This document shows, one piece after another, positions 1-9,460 of a DNA stretch of 48,603 bases (its first letter is position 1; every line of letters starts with the position of its first letter). The position numbers and the translations under genes are program-made. The DNA comes from Oscillatoriales cyanobacterium M59_W2019_021 (GTDB lineage: Bacteria; Cyanobacteriota; Cyanobacteriia; Cyanobacteriales; Geitlerinemataceae), in the NCBI GenBank assembly GCA_015295945.1, contig DVED01000017.1, positions 1 to 48,603 on the forward strand, written 5' to 3'. The notes beneath the pieces are model-generated. The model did not search any database. It was not told the DNA's origin and saw nothing but the letters and a program-made list of their open reading frames with translations.

Positions 1-59
1 AAAAAGCCCCAAACCCCCTACTATAAGGACAGGTTTAGTTCAGTGGGAGCAGAAAGCGG

Positions 60-986
60 ATGAAAGTGGCGATCTCCGGTGCAACGGGATTTGTGGGCAG
101 TCGATTAGTCGCAGTCCTTCACCAACAAGGGCATCGAGTCCTAGTCCTCACGCGCAACCCAGACAAAGCCGCACGCCTGTTTCCGCCGAGCGCCTTCCCC
201 AACTTGGAAATCGTCCGTTACAGTCCCACGCAGTCCGGTACTTGGCAACAATCGATTTCCGGCTGTACCGGGGTAGTGAACTTAGCGGGAGCCCCCATTG
301 CCGACGAACGCTGGACGCCTTCCCGCAAGCAAGAAATTTTAGACAGCCGCCAACTGGGAACCCAAAAAATCGTCGAGGCGATGGCGGCTGCCGAATCCAA
401 GCCGGACGTGCTGGTCAACGCTTCGGCAATCGGTTACTACGGAACCAGCGAAACCGCTACTTTTGACGAAACCAGCCCCTCGGGAAACGACTTTCTGGCG
501 CGGGTTTGTCAAGCTTGGGAAGCCCAAGCGCAAAAGGTGAAGGATGCGGGAACGCGGCTGGTTATTCTGCGATTGGGCATCGTTCTGGGCAATGGCGGCG
601 CGTTAGGCAAAATGCTACTCCCTTTCAAACTCTTTGCCGGAGGACCGTTGGGCAGCGGTCGTCAGTGGTTTTCCTGGATTCACATCGACGACCTGGTGAA
701 TTTAATCGTTTATGCTTTAACCCACGGCGAGATGCAAGGAACCTTCAATGCCACTGCCCCCAACCCCGTGCGGATGTCGCAGTTGTGCGACACGTTAGGC
801 GACGTGATGGGTCGCCCTTCGTGGTTGCCCGTCCCGGATTTCGCGTTGGAGTTGCTTCTGGGAGAAGCCGCTCAAGTGGTGTTGCAGGGTCAGCAGGTGT
901 TACCCAAACGGACGTTAGAAACGGGGTTTGACTATCAGTACGCCACGCTGAAACCCGCACTGCAACAAATCGTTCGATCGCTTTGA
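60..986 (+). CDS. TIGR01777 family epimerase (SDR, YfcH-like)
   Basis: The 308-residue protein opens with a Rossmann nucleotide-binding loop, [10 protein letters not shown] at residues 7-16, and keeps the extended-SDR layout with an Asn-Ala-Ser-Ala stretch and an IGYYG active-site segment near residue 125. The C-terminal part matches the DUF1731-like tail of the TIGR01777 family ([13 protein letters not shown], then [10 protein letters not shown]). Length is typical. The family is called nucleoside-diphosphate-sugar epimerase, but the substrate is unknown; relatives occur in most cyanobacteria and plants. The ATG is preceded by only a weak purine stretch. The nearest downstream gene starts 0.8 kb away, so it is probably transcribed alone. 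Function beyond NAD(P)-dependent oxidoreductase or epimerase is inference. Confidence 0.85.
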   Translation: MKVAISGATGFVGSRLVAVLHQQGHRVLVLTRNPDKAARLFPPSAFPNLEIVRYSPTQSGTWQQSISGCTGVVNLAGAPIADERWTPSRKQEILDSRQLGTQKIVEAMAAAESKPDVLVNASAIGYYGTSETATFDETSPSGNDFLARVCQAWEAQAQKVKDAGTRLVILRLGIVLGNGGALGKMLLPFKLFAGGPLGSGRQWFSWIHIDDLVNLIVYALTHGEMQGTFNATAPNPVRMSQLCDTLGDVMGRPSWLPVPDFALELLLGEAAQVVLQGQQVLPKRTLETGFDYQYATLKPALQQIVRSL

Positions 987-1100
987 GGGGAATATAGAAG
1001 ATGGGTAGGGGTAGTGCCCCCGTGCCTACCCCGCTGCCGGGGCAACCACAGGGGGATTACCCCTACAGTAACCTCAGTACGGGATAAGACAGCTTCCGGT

Positions 1101-1237
1101 GGAGGGGAGCAGGGGGAGCTTTCTTGAGCCGGGGAGGCAGGGGAAGCCGGGGAGGCTGGGGAAGAAGAAAGCAACTAGCAACTAGCGACTAGCAACTAGC
1201 AATTACAAACCCCAAACCTCAAACCCCAAACCCCAAC
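1101..1237. repeat. Purine-rich unit plus heptameric STRR tracts
   Basis: The tract contains AGGGGGAGCTTTCTTGAGC, followed by repeated AGCAACT heptamers (about 1171-1202) and AAACCCC heptamers (1207-1237). The same purine unit and AAACCCC heptamers recur at 13859-14030, and inverted at 25209-25330. These resemble the short tandemly repeated repetitive sequences known from filamentous cyanobacteria. Confidence 0.75.
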
Positions 1238-1257
1238 AAGGGATACAGGGTTTTGCT

Positions 1258-1275
1258 TAACCCGTACTGACGTTA
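1258..1275. repeat. Dispersed repeat, copy 1
   Basis: TAACCCGTACTGACGTTA here is identical to 35843-35860. In both places it lies about 20-30 bases after an AAACCCCAACAA stretch, so the repeated unit is roughly 50 bp with an imperfect middle. Confidence 0.7.
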
Positions 1276-1545
1276 CAGTAAAAAAACGATATTGGGCGAA
1301 AGCATTCGGTTGTGGGCGATCGTTTCTCTGTAAATCTACGCAAGTTCGATCGAAACTTCATAAAGATTAAACGGGTATCATCGATCGTCAAAGTCTTGGT
1401 CAAAGCTTTACCCTAAAGGTTTAAAGCCATTCATGAAGACTTGTGGATAAAACAGACTCGGACAGTAATTTTACCGATCGACTACGGAAGTTCTAAGACA
1501 CCGATAAAAACTCTGTAAGGTTGAAGACAACGAACCCTTTTTACC

Positions 1546-1574
1546 TTGACAAACACAAACGCCTTGTGTAGCAT
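1546..1574 (+). promoter_or_regulatory. Predicted sigma70-type promoter for the glycan locus
   Basis: TTGACA (1546-1551), a 17-base spacer and TAGCAT (1569-1574) match a housekeeping promoter. It lies about 220 bases before the start at 1796, implying a long untranslated leader. The -35 is perfect and the -10 matches four of six bases. No experimental support. Confidence 0.5.
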
Positions 1575-1795
1575 CTACAGGAGTAGAGAATTAAAAAAGC
1601 TCAACCCTATTGCTACAGAACAGTTTAAAGCTCCGAATACACTTGCTGGTCGTTTAATTTTAGAGTTTGCAGTTCGATTGACGATCGTCGTTATCGCCAT
1701 CTGCATCACGTCGGTGTAAGTTACTAGTTTTGAATCTCCTTCACTTTTCTTGTCTTTTCAACTCAGACAAGAGAGTTGCTTCTAAATCGGGTTAG

Positions 1796-4546
1796 ATGGA
1801 TCGGGCAAATATCATGTCTTCTTCCCACAGCGAAATCACCAACGTTCCAGAAAAATTCGAGCGCGCGCGCCAGTTGCAATCTCAAGGCGATACGTCGGGC
1901 GCCATTGCTGAATATCGATCGATTTTAGAAATCGACTCGGAAAATCTGGCAGCCCTACACCAGTTGGCGCAGTTGTCGGAAGGGCAGGGAGATTTTGCGG
2001 CTGCTGTGGAGCATTATCAAAAATCTGTCGAAATCGATTCGGAACCCCCATTTTGGATCTATCGGCATTTGGGGTTTGCGCTTTCGCAGCAAGAGCGATT
2101 GGAAGAGGCGGTTGAAGCGTATCAAAAAGCGATCGAACTCAATCCGAAAGAGGCAAAAACCTATAGTTTGTTAGGACAAGTTCGTGGGAAACAGGGCAAT
2201 TTTTCTGGAGCGATTGACAGTTATCAAAAGGCGATCGAACTCAGTAATGAATTACCCATTTGGGTTTACCTGAATTTAGGGGAAGCACTGAGTCAAGAAA
2301 AGCGGTTTGAAGAGGCAATTGTTGCTTACGAAAAGGCGAGCGAGTTGGAGCCGGAAAATGTAGGCATTCGCCGATTATTAGACGAAGCAACGACCCAACA
2401 TGAATTGAGTCGCAAAACTGACAACGTATCCGAACATTTCGATCTCGCTCGAGAACTCCAATCGGCGGGTCAGTTAGAGGAAGCACTCGGTGAGTATCAA
2501 AAGGTTTTAGAAGGAGATCGTAACTACTTGGCAGCGTTACATCAAGTGGCGCAAATCTACGAAAGCCAAGGGAAGTGGGAAGAGGCTATTGAAAGGTATC
2601 AAAAGGCGATCGATCTCGATGCTAATCCGCCGTTTTGGGTGTATCGGCACTTGGGGTTTGCGTTATCGCAACAGGAACGGTTAGACAAGGCGATTGAGGC
2701 GTATCAGAGGGCGATCGAGTTAAATCCAGAGGATGGCGCAACCCAAAGTTTGTTAAAGTATGTATGCAAGAAGAAAGAAGAATTAAACGGAAGGAGCGAT
2801 ACCAACCCAGAATTACAGAAATTACAAGCAGAGTTGCCGAGTATTCATGAAAAGCTTCTAGAAGAGTTAAGGCAGTCGATCGATGACGAAGTTGAGCGAC
2901 TGAATATTGAAGCTGAAGAAACAGATCTACCAGCAGAAATAACTTATGACGATCCAGTCATGGATACAGTTAGTAAGGAATTCGATCGCGAATTTTACTT
3001 ATCAACATATCCAGACGTGCGAGAAGCTGGAGTCGATCCAGTTTATCATTACTGCCAAACCTGGAGCGCAGAGGCTAGAAACCCTACGTCATGGTTCAAT
3101 ACCCAGTACTACCTTGAAGCACATCCCGATATTCTAGAAATAAATGTTAACCCTTTCTGGCACTATCTTGTTGCCGGTCGTGCAGAAGGTCGTTGTCCGC
3201 AAAGACCTGGAGGATATCGTCGCGATATCATCGATACATTAGTACCACCCTCCGAAAAAACTAAGAGCTATAGCTATCCGGATACTGTTTTTCACATTAG
3301 CTTAAGTCATCTTCTGGCAGTTCTCGATAAAGCTTCCGAAAATGCTAAAGGTTTTGTCATTGCCCTAAGCCATGACTGCTATATCAAAGGAGTAGGTGGG
3401 ACTCAGATCTTTATTTCAGACGAGCAGAAAAAGTTTAACGATCGTCAATATAGTTATCTACATATTTCTCCAGTGATGGCTAAACTGACTCTTGCCGAGG
3501 ACGATCTAGATTTTTGCTTGGTACAAATCATCGTCAATGGAGCATATGTTGGCGTAACCAACTATCACGACTTAGTTGAAACCTTATTTAAAATCACTCC
3601 TAACCTACCTGTAGAGCGACTGCTTATCGTACACTGCGTTCTCGGACATCAAGTGACGGGGATTATCCAACTCAAAAAAGCTTTAGATGCAACAAATAGT
3701 TATTTTTGGCTCCATGATTATTCCTCTGTCTGCGTAGGATTTAACCTTCTCCGGAACGATATTTTCTATTGTGGTGCTCCCAGTTACGATAGCCTTGCTT
3801 GTAGGGTTTGTATTTATGGTCAAGAGCGCAAATCACATTTAGATAAGATACATCATCTATTTACAGAGATTGGTTTTCATGTATTAGCTCCTTCCGCTTT
3901 TACATTAGATCTTTGGCAGAATAGTACGTCGTTACCACATCTTTCAGCTCATGTCCACGAGCATTGTACACTTAATATGACAGCTTACAAAGTAGTTGCC
4001 AACTCAAAAGTTTTACGTGGAACACGAGATAACCCTTTACGTATAGCATATGTCGGCTATCCTGTAAATCACAAAGGTTGGTCAATGTTCTTGAATGTGT
4101 TATATCAAACCCGTAAGTTACCCTACCAGTTTTATCATTTTGCGTCGGAGGGAGCATTACAGTATGTTGAAGGTGTAGAGAATGTTGCGATTAGTGTCAC
4201 ACCTAAGTCTCGTAGCGCAATGATAGAAGCTTTGAGCGAGAAAACCATTGATATTGTTTTGATACTGTCACCTTGGCCCGAAACTTTTTCCTATGCAGCA
4301 CATGAAGCCTTTGCCTCCGGGGCTTCAGTAATTGCCTTACGCGATAGTGGAAATGTTGCTGCTGCTGTGAAAAAAAAGGATTGTGGAATCGTCGTTAAAG
4401 ATGAGGAAGAGTTGATTGATTACTTCCGAAGCAATCGAGTGATTAAGTATGCACGAAAGCGCTATGCACAAGGAATAGAAGTTGGATCGCTAGCCCATAC
4501 TGGTACAACAGCTAGCTTTATTTTTTCCAATCAGGAGATTATTTAA
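1796..4546 (+). CDS. TPR-repeat protein fused to a GT4-like glycosyltransferase
   Basis: A 916-residue protein. Residues about 20-330 are tetratricopeptide repeats arranged as two related blocks: the first and second blocks share YRHLGFALSQQERL and QAIELNP-type units, so a block was duplicated internally. Residues about 395-470 hold two YPDV/HY-type repeats (FYLSTYPDVREAG and YYLEAHPDILEIN, each followed by an HY motif), a module often found next to glycosyltransferases. The last 400 residues resemble GT4 transferases: a GGTQ loop near residue 540, AYVGYPVNHKG near 755 and a C-terminal acidic motif in HEAFASGASVIA. It probably transfers sugars in cell-surface polysaccharide synthesis, with TPRs giving protein contacts. 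An alternative ATG 18 bases downstream is equally possible. The gene leads the cluster; the next gene starts 3 bases after its stop. Confidence 0.75.
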   Translation: MDRANIMSSSHSEITNVPEKFERARQLQSQGDTSGAIAEYRSILEIDSENLAALHQLAQLSEGQGDFAAAVEHYQKSVEIDSEPPFWIYRHLGFALSQQERLEEAVEAYQKAIELNPKEAKTYSLLGQVRGKQGNFSGAIDSYQKAIELSNELPIWVYLNLGEALSQEKRFEEAIVAYEKASELEPENVGIRRLLDEATTQHELSRKTDNVSEHFDLARELQSAGQLEEALGEYQKVLEGDRNYLAALHQVAQIYESQGKWEEAIERYQKAIDLDANPPFWVYRHLGFALSQQERLDKAIEAYQRAIELNPEDGATQSLLKYVCKKKEELNGRSDTNPELQKLQAELPSIHEKLLEELRQSIDDEVERLNIEAEETDLPAEITYDDPVMDTVSKEFDREFYLSTYPDVREAGVDPVYHYCQTWSAEARNPTSWFNTQYYLEAHPDILEINVNPFWHYLVAGRAEGRCPQRPGGYRRDIIDTLVPPSEKTKSYSYPDTVFHISLSHLLAVLDKASENAKGFVIALSHDCYIKGVGGTQIFISDEQKKFNDRQYSYLHISPVMAKLTLAEDDLDFCLVQIIVNGAYVGVTNYHDLVETLFKITPNLPVERLLIVHCVLGHQVTGIIQLKKALDATNSYFWLHDYSSVCVGFNLLRNDIFYCGAPSYDSLACRVCIYGQERKSHLDKIHHLFTEIGFHVLAPSAFTLDLWQNSTSLPHLSAHVHEHCTLNMTAYKVVANSKVLRGTRDNPLRIAYVGYPVNHKGWSMFLNVLYQTRKLPYQFYHFASEGALQYVEGVENVAISVTPKSRSAMIEALSEKTIDIVLILSPWPETFSYAAHEAFASGASVIALRDSGNVAAAVKKKDCGIVVKDEEELIDYFRSNRVIKYARKRYAQGIEVGSLAHTGTTASFIFSNQEII

Positions 4547-4549
4547 TTT

Positions 4550-5593
4550 ATGGCAACTGTTCACTGCTATACTAGCTTTACTTTTAGCTATCTATCACGA
4601 GCGCGCATTCTAGCGCAGACCTTAAAAGCAGCTCATCCAGATTGGGTCTTATGGGCTCTTCTGGTAGATGAGCCTCCTCCAAACTTTGATTACAGTATTT
4701 GCGAATACGAGTTCGATCGTATCTTGAATGCAAAACAACTTCCCTTTCCTCGTTTTAATGCCTGGATTTTCAAGCATGATATTGTCGAAGCTTGTACTGC
4801 TGTTAAGGGACAAATGCTCGTGCATCTTCTTGAAGAGGGTGCTGATAAAGTTATATATTTAGATCCGGATATTGCTGTATTTCATCCTCTCGATGAAATT
4901 GAGCGACAGTTAGATATGTCCTCGATTATCCTCACACCACACCAAGTCGATCCGAATGATACTGAAGCTGCGGTGCTTGATAATGAACTGACTTCTATGC
5001 AGTACGGTATCTTTAACCTTGGTTTTGTTGCCGTCCGCAATGATGAAAATGGTCGCTCTTTTGCTAAATGGTGGGCTGAGCAACTTTATCGAGCTTGTTA
5101 CGCCGATGTGGAAAATGGAATTTTTACAGATCAAAAATATTGCGATCTAGTTCCAGCTCTATTTGCCAATGTTTTTGTGGAGCGCGATCCAGGTTGCAAT
5201 ATGGCGAGTTGGAACTTAAGTCGCCGCCATATGAAGATTACTCAAGATGGTATGATTACAGTCAATGACTCTCCTCTAAAATTTTACCATTTTACAAAAA
5301 TTGGAAGTGCGGGTGATGTCATGACCGATCGTTATGCCAGGGAAAATATTGAAGTATATGAAGTTTGGAATTGGTATAAACGTCGTCTTAAGGCTAACGA
5401 ATTACCCGGAATTCCACAACGATGGTGGTACTATAGTACCTATAATAATGGTGAAGTAATTACAAAAAAAACACGATTATTCTATCGAAGTCGAAATGAC
5501 TTGTTTAACTATTTTGATAATCCTTTTGCTATTGAAGGAAATAGTCTTTATTCGTGGTTCCAAAGGGAAGCTTCTTATCTGCTGACAGCATAA
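4550..5593 (+). CDS. Glycosyltransferase with DxD motif (GT8-like)
   Basis: 347 residues, starting 3 bases after the preceding transferase, so the two are almost certainly co-transcribed. The N-terminus (SFSYLSRARILAQTLK-like) and VIYLDPDIAVF with Asp105 and Asp107 mark a GT-A fold enzyme that binds a nucleotide sugar through a metal ion. A later QYGIFNLGFVAVRN segment is typical of the acceptor-side wall in this family. The C-terminal KFYHFTKIGS contains the His that usually completes the metal site in GT8-like enzymes. The sugar and acceptor cannot be read from the sequence. It has no signal peptide, so it should act in the cytoplasm. Composition is noticeably more AT-rich than the first 1.5 kb. 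Confidence 0.75.
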   Translation: MATVHCYTSFTFSYLSRARILAQTLKAAHPDWVLWALLVDEPPPNFDYSICEYEFDRILNAKQLPFPRFNAWIFKHDIVEACTAVKGQMLVHLLEEGADKVIYLDPDIAVFHPLDEIERQLDMSSIILTPHQVDPNDTEAAVLDNELTSMQYGIFNLGFVAVRNDENGRSFAKWWAEQLYRACYADVENGIFTDQKYCDLVPALFANVFVERDPGCNMASWNLSRRHMKITQDGMITVNDSPLKFYHFTKIGSAGDVMTDRYARENIEVYEVWNWYKRRLKANELPGIPQRWWYYSTYNNGEVITKKTRLFYRSRNDLFNYFDNPFAIEGNSLYSWFQREASYLLTA

Positions 5594-5630
5594 ATTTAAT
5601 ATAATATACATAATAAAAATCTTAACCAAA

Positions 5631-6521
5631 ATGAAAGATTTAATCGTTGTCTACCAATTTGGAAAAGTTGCTAGTTCGTCAATTGTTGCTACTCTAAATA
5701 CAATTGAAAATATTGAATGTTATCAAAGTCATTTTTTAGGAAATGAATTCTTTTTAGAAATCCTAAATCAAGCTACTCAGCCCACTCAAAGTCACTATTT
5801 TGTCGAACACCAAATTGGACAACTAGTTTCTAATATTCGTTTGCTTCGTAAAATTAATTGTTTTCGTCAAAATTTAAACGATGAAGGTAAATTAGCTTTC
5901 ATCTCAATCGCACGCGAACCCATACAATGGTTTCGTTCTAGCATCTCTCAAGATATCAAGGGATATCTTCCATATTTTCATCAAGCTTTAACATCTCAAT
6001 CGATAACTGTTGACAGCGATCGTGACGCCATTGAGAAAGCATTACCAATTATTTTTGGTCAAATTCATAAAGCTATACAACTTGGAGATTCTATAGAAAA
6101 ATTAAATTTTAGCAAGATTAAAAAATCAAAGAAAGAAATTGGCATTTTTGATGATTTAGAGATGAATAAATTTTTAAAATTTTTAGTAATGTTTCAACGA
6201 CCTCATACATGGTTCCAGCAGCATTTTGAAACATTCATGGGATTCAGTCTGAGTGAAATGACAAAACTTGAGAATCATTTATACGCTAAAAAATGTGGGT
6301 GGTGCGAATCTTATGTGTTTCGTTATGAGGATATTAGTGATGCAGTTCCAACCATTTTTGAATTTCTTGGTTTGAATCGGAATATAGAACTCAAGCGAGA
6401 AAATCTTACCAAAACTAAAGATTTTAATGACTCGATCGAAAAAGTTTTTCAAAACTCATTATTGATGAACGATCTGAAGATCTGTTCTAAAAGTAGGTAT
6501 ACTGAAATCTTTGGATATTAG
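5631..6521 (+). CDS. Sulfotransferase-like putative capsular polysaccharide protein (NKWYS-type)
   Basis: 296 residues. The N-terminus VVYQFGKVASSSI (residues 6-18) is a phosphate-binding loop of PAPS-dependent sulfotransferases, and AREPIQWFRSSIS around Arg95 to Ser104 fits the 3'-phosphate-binding strand and helix. The WFQQHFE segment near residue 195 recalls the WFDKEI-type motif of the family annotated as putative capsular polysaccharide synthesis protein. The expected role is transfer of sulfate from PAPS to a glycan. The gene is very AT-rich and lacks HIP1 sites, unlike the rest of the window, suggesting acquisition from another source. It lies 37 bases after the GT8-like gene on the same strand. 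Confidence 0.6.
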   Translation: MKDLIVVYQFGKVASSSIVATLNTIENIECYQSHFLGNEFFLEILNQATQPTQSHYFVEHQIGQLVSNIRLLRKINCFRQNLNDEGKLAFISIAREPIQWFRSSISQDIKGYLPYFHQALTSQSITVDSDRDAIEKALPIIFGQIHKAIQLGDSIEKLNFSKIKKSKKEIGIFDDLEMNKFLKFLVMFQRPHTWFQQHFETFMGFSLSEMTKLENHLYAKKCGWCESYVFRYEDISDAVPTIFEFLGLNRNIELKRENLTKTKDFNDSIEKVFQNSLLMNDLKICSKSRYTEIFGY

Positions 6522-6625
6522 GTTATGAATTATCTTTAGAGTTGCAGTCAAGTCATTGGTGACAATTTAACGCTTTTTTTGCCTTGCCTAGGGGGTTTCA
6601 GCATAGGCTGAGAGGAAAAACTATA

Positions 6626-7705
6626 ATGCGATACTGTATCATTCATTTTGGGATGCATAAAACAGGGAGTACCTCAATCCAACAAACGCTAGCCAATTCT
6701 TTAGGAAGTTCAACATTTCAATATATAACTCTTGACAATAGTCATCCTAGGTTTAGTAATCATAGCCACGATCTCTCTATTGCATTTGAGTCAAATCCTT
6801 TCAAGACAAAAGCTGCTCGCATAATGGGTTTAAGTCATGATGAAGTTTTAGCAAGACGAAAAATAATACGAAATAAAATAATTCAGAATTTTAATAAAGC
6901 AAGTGTTGACAGCTTTATATTTTCTGCTGAAGATTTATGTCATTGGAAGGAAAAAGATCTTCTAAGTTTCAAAAAATTCTTGGAAGATCAAAATTGTAGA
7001 TTTTTGTGTGTAGGCTATGTCCGAAGTCCTAAAAGTTTCATGGAGAGTGTATTTCAGGAACAGCTAAAGGCTGGAATTCTGAATAAAGCAGATCTACCGT
7101 TAAAAACGATAACGATATATCCACACTATCAATGGAGGTTTGAAAAATTTGGTAAAGTTTTTGGTTGGGATAACGTTCGGTTTTGGCTATTTAACTCAGA
7201 AAATTTTCATAATGGTTGTGTAGTTCAAGATTTTTGTTCTCGCTTAAAGATTCCCCTATATAAAAACAATATTATTAGACGTAACCAAAGCCTTTCTAAG
7301 GAAGCTATTTCACTGTTGTATGCTTATTGCTTATACGGTAATAATTACGATTTAAGCAAACTTACAATGAAAGAAAAGCATAAAATAGCTTATAAACTTT
7401 ATAATTTAAGAGGAGATAAGTTTTATTTTTCATCAAGCCTGATTAAGCCGATTTTATCACATCATCAAAAAGATATTATATGGATGGAAGAAAAATTAGG
7501 ATTTTCTCTAAAAGAAGACCTAGTTATTCATGATAATACTGCAATCAAAGGTGAAAAAGAATTGCTAAAATTTTCTCCCAAGGCAACATACTGGTTAGCA
7601 GAGCAACTGGGAATAAAGTACGTAAAATCTTGGCACGATAGTATGGATATTGAACAGGTTGCTAACTGGATGCATCTCTTAAGAGTTAAGCTTTTAAACC
7701 ACTAA
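6626..7705 (+). CDS. Sulfotransferase-family protein
   Basis: The start is placed at ATG 6626 because GAGAGG lies at the right distance upstream and the motif begins at once; an in-frame TTG at 6584 would add 14 unrelated residues. The 359-residue product begins with IIHFGMHKTGSTSIQQT (residues 5-21), a sulfotransferase PAPS-binding loop with Lys12. GYVRSPKSFMESVFQ near residue 130 is the 3'-phosphate-binding region. The remainder is Lys- and Asn-rich and matches no family I can name. Probable role: sulfation of a surface glycan together with the neighbouring transferases. The AT-rich composition matches the preceding gene. A gap of 105 bases separates it from that gene. Confidence 0.65.
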   Translation: MRYCIIHFGMHKTGSTSIQQTLANSLGSSTFQYITLDNSHPRFSNHSHDLSIAFESNPFKTKAARIMGLSHDEVLARRKIIRNKIIQNFNKASVDSFIFSAEDLCHWKEKDLLSFKKFLEDQNCRFLCVGYVRSPKSFMESVFQEQLKAGILNKADLPLKTITIYPHYQWRFEKFGKVFGWDNVRFWLFNSENFHNGCVVQDFCSRLKIPLYKNNIIRRNQSLSKEAISLLYAYCLYGNNYDLSKLTMKEKHKIAYKLYNLRGDKFYFSSSLIKPILSHHQKDIIWMEEKLGFSLKEDLVIHDNTAIKGEKELLKFSPKATYWLAEQLGIKYVKSWHDSMDIEQVANWMHLLRVKLLNH

Positions 7706-8111
7706 GCTATTTTGCTGTTATATAGGAATATGCTTGTTCACATAGCGATTCGGCAGGAGTATTGCTAAAAATTTTTCCTGCCTCTTATCCCATCACTTTT
7801 CACTTCCTCACTACGTTTTCACAAGTTATAGCAGTGGTCACTAAAATTGCAGCACGGTTGCTGTAGGCAAAGAGGGTGAGACCCCATACTCGTGAAACCT
7901 TCAATTAAACGCAACCCTACTGTCCATCGCTATAAATGCGAAACAGCTTATAGCGTTTCCCAAGTGAGTGAGCTATGATGTAACTAGTCCTGTAAAGTTT
8001 TATATTTTTATTCAACACTTTTGACTATAAATATTGACTATATCAGCTCAATAAGTTACAATTAAAATTTAATATTTTGATGTAATCAAAAAAAATACAT
8101 AGGAGAAATTT
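7706..8111. other. AT-rich intergenic region with a promoter
   Basis: No ORF is supported. The region includes a CTTATCCCATCACTTTTCAC stretch and, near its right end, a promoter-like pair ahead of the Stf0-type gene. It separates that gene from the two upstream sulfotransferase-like genes, so the cluster likely has at least two transcription units. Confidence 0.6.
8034..8062 (+). promoter_or_regulatory. Predicted promoter of the Stf0-type gene
   Basis: TTGACT (8034-8039), 17 bases, then TACAAT (8057-8062), about 50 bases before the ATG at 8112. A second TTGACT at 8021-8026 lies 13 bases upstream of the first. Both hexamers deviate from consensus by one base. Confidence 0.55.
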
Positions 8112-8957
8112 ATGTCTAATTATAAATCAGAAATATCTACTTGGATAGAATCCTTGCAAGATATTTCTAACCAATTTTACCCATCTCAAAGTATTCATGA
8201 AAAAAAGTTGGATTCATTTTTTGGAAAACACAAAAAACTAAAAATGGAGGAAATCCCAAACTCTGTAAGAAATAAAGATGCTTTTCTGATCTGCTTTACG
8301 AATAGATGCGGTTCTAATTTACTAACCGAGCTTTTATATCAGGCAGGGTTGGATGTTATCAAAACTCATGAACCTTTAAATTTTAATTTTGCTATCAAGC
8401 TTTGCAAGAAGTATAAAATAGAAAGCTTTCCAAATTATTTATCTCACTTGATTTTAAATAATTCTAATTTGGACAATAACTTTTTTGGCTTTAAAACTGG
8501 ATCTCATCAATTATTTTGGATGAGTCGTAAAGGATATTTACATATTTTTAAAAGCTTAAAGTTTATTTATATTAAAAGACGCAATTTAATAGACCAGGCA
8601 GTATCCTTGTATAAAGCGAGTCAAAATAAGCAGTGGCACTCAAAAATGGTCAGTAGCATATCTGATGATTGTCTGGAATGCGATCCTTTTGAAGTTCTTA
8701 AAGTTTTAAAAGGAATTACCCAAAGAAATTCTTTTTTTGAATATTTTTTTTCGATTCATAGTATAGATGCTTGCACTGTTTACTATGAAGATCTAGTTTC
8801 AGATACAGAAGGTACTCTAAAAAATATATTCACTTATTTAGGGATAAAACAGGACGATGTTTTAATTCCCAGTTTAGATAGATCTAGGATTGGAAAACAA
8901 GCAGATCTCTTTAACAAAAACTGTACTGAAAAATTTATATCGCGGTATCGTCTTTAG
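8112..8957 (+). CDS. Stf0-type sulfotransferase
   Basis: 281 residues with a clear AGGAG ribosome-binding site 8 bases upstream. FLICFTNRCGSNLLTELL near residues 57-74 is the PAPS-binding loop in the R-x-G-S-x-L form seen in Stf0 (trehalose 2-sulfotransferase-like) proteins. YIKRRNLIDQAVSLYKA near residue 155, followed by QWHS, matches the conserved R-R-x-x-x-x-QAVS and W positions of that family. A Tyr-Glu-Asp-Leu motif near residue 238 is also typical. It is the third sulfotransferase-like gene in the cluster and belongs to a different family from the other two. Strongly AT-rich. The acceptor is unknown; a surface sugar is the simplest guess. Confidence 0.75.
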   Translation: MSNYKSEISTWIESLQDISNQFYPSQSIHEKKLDSFFGKHKKLKMEEIPNSVRNKDAFLICFTNRCGSNLLTELLYQAGLDVIKTHEPLNFNFAIKLCKKYKIESFPNYLSHLILNNSNLDNNFFGFKTGSHQLFWMSRKGYLHIFKSLKFIYIKRRNLIDQAVSLYKASQNKQWHSKMVSSISDDCLECDPFEVLKVLKGITQRNSFFEYFFSIHSIDACTVYYEDLVSDTEGTLKNIFTYLGIKQDDVLIPSLDRSRIGKQADLFNKNCTEKFISRYRL

Positions 8958-9115
8958 AGGTACTACGAGTCAACTCGTCACATCTAACTCTATCCTATCA
9001 AGCAAGGCATTCCCATGTCCATTAGACATCTCCGAAATACAAACCAAATGCTAGCTTGGTCTGGTAAAATCTAATTATACCACTTGACATCTTTCAGAAT
9101 GAATTAGATTGAAGA

Positions 9116-9460
9116 CTACATCGATCGCTTTCCCAAATAAACCAAAAGACTCTTGGGAATTGACTTTGAGCATTTATGAAACTCCCCCAAAAGCTGCGTA
9201 CTGCCGATCGCATCCAATGGATTCAGCGGCTCAATAACTGTACCCGAATGAGTTCGCGCTTGTGCGTACCACTGTGAAATCGGCAACGGCAAAGTCAATT
9301 TACCCAGACTCGATTTCACGGCAATTTCCCACACCGAAATTGCTGAAACTAATAAACCGTTTTGGTTTTCTTCCACATCGATCGCGTGGTTTGCCGCCAC
9401 AGACAATTGACTCGGATCGTGCAGCAGCCACAGCCAAATATGCGTATCCAGTAAAATCAC
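9116..9460 (-). pseudogene. PIN-domain toxin (VapC-like), C-terminally broken
   Basis: Reading from GTG at 9460 gives VILLDTHIWLWLLHDPSQL, the N-terminus of Sll0205-like PIN nucleases with the first catalytic Asp, and SAISVWEIAVKSSLGKL with the second acidic residue. After GEFHK the family normally continues D-P-A-D-R-L-I-V-A-T-A; here it runs into unrelated residues and stops, so the last third and two catalytic acids are lost. The GTG overlaps the antitoxin stop in a GTGA, which fixes the start. In intact systems the toxin cleaves RNA and is held by the upstream antitoxin. This copy is probably inactive. Confidence 0.7.

Larger units (their letters stand above)
987..1795. other. Repeat-rich intergenic region, no gene seen
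   Basis: This 0.8-kb spacer has no credible ORF. Its first half holds GGGGAGCAGGGGGAG-type purine runs, a CTTTCTTGAGC unit, heptameric AGCAACT and AAACCCC repeats, and a dispersed repeat at 1258-1275 that recurs at 35843-35860. The second half is repeat-free and AT-richer. It carries a promoter at 1546-1574 and probably the long 5' leader of the downstream TPR-glycosyltransferase gene. Confidence 0.7.
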
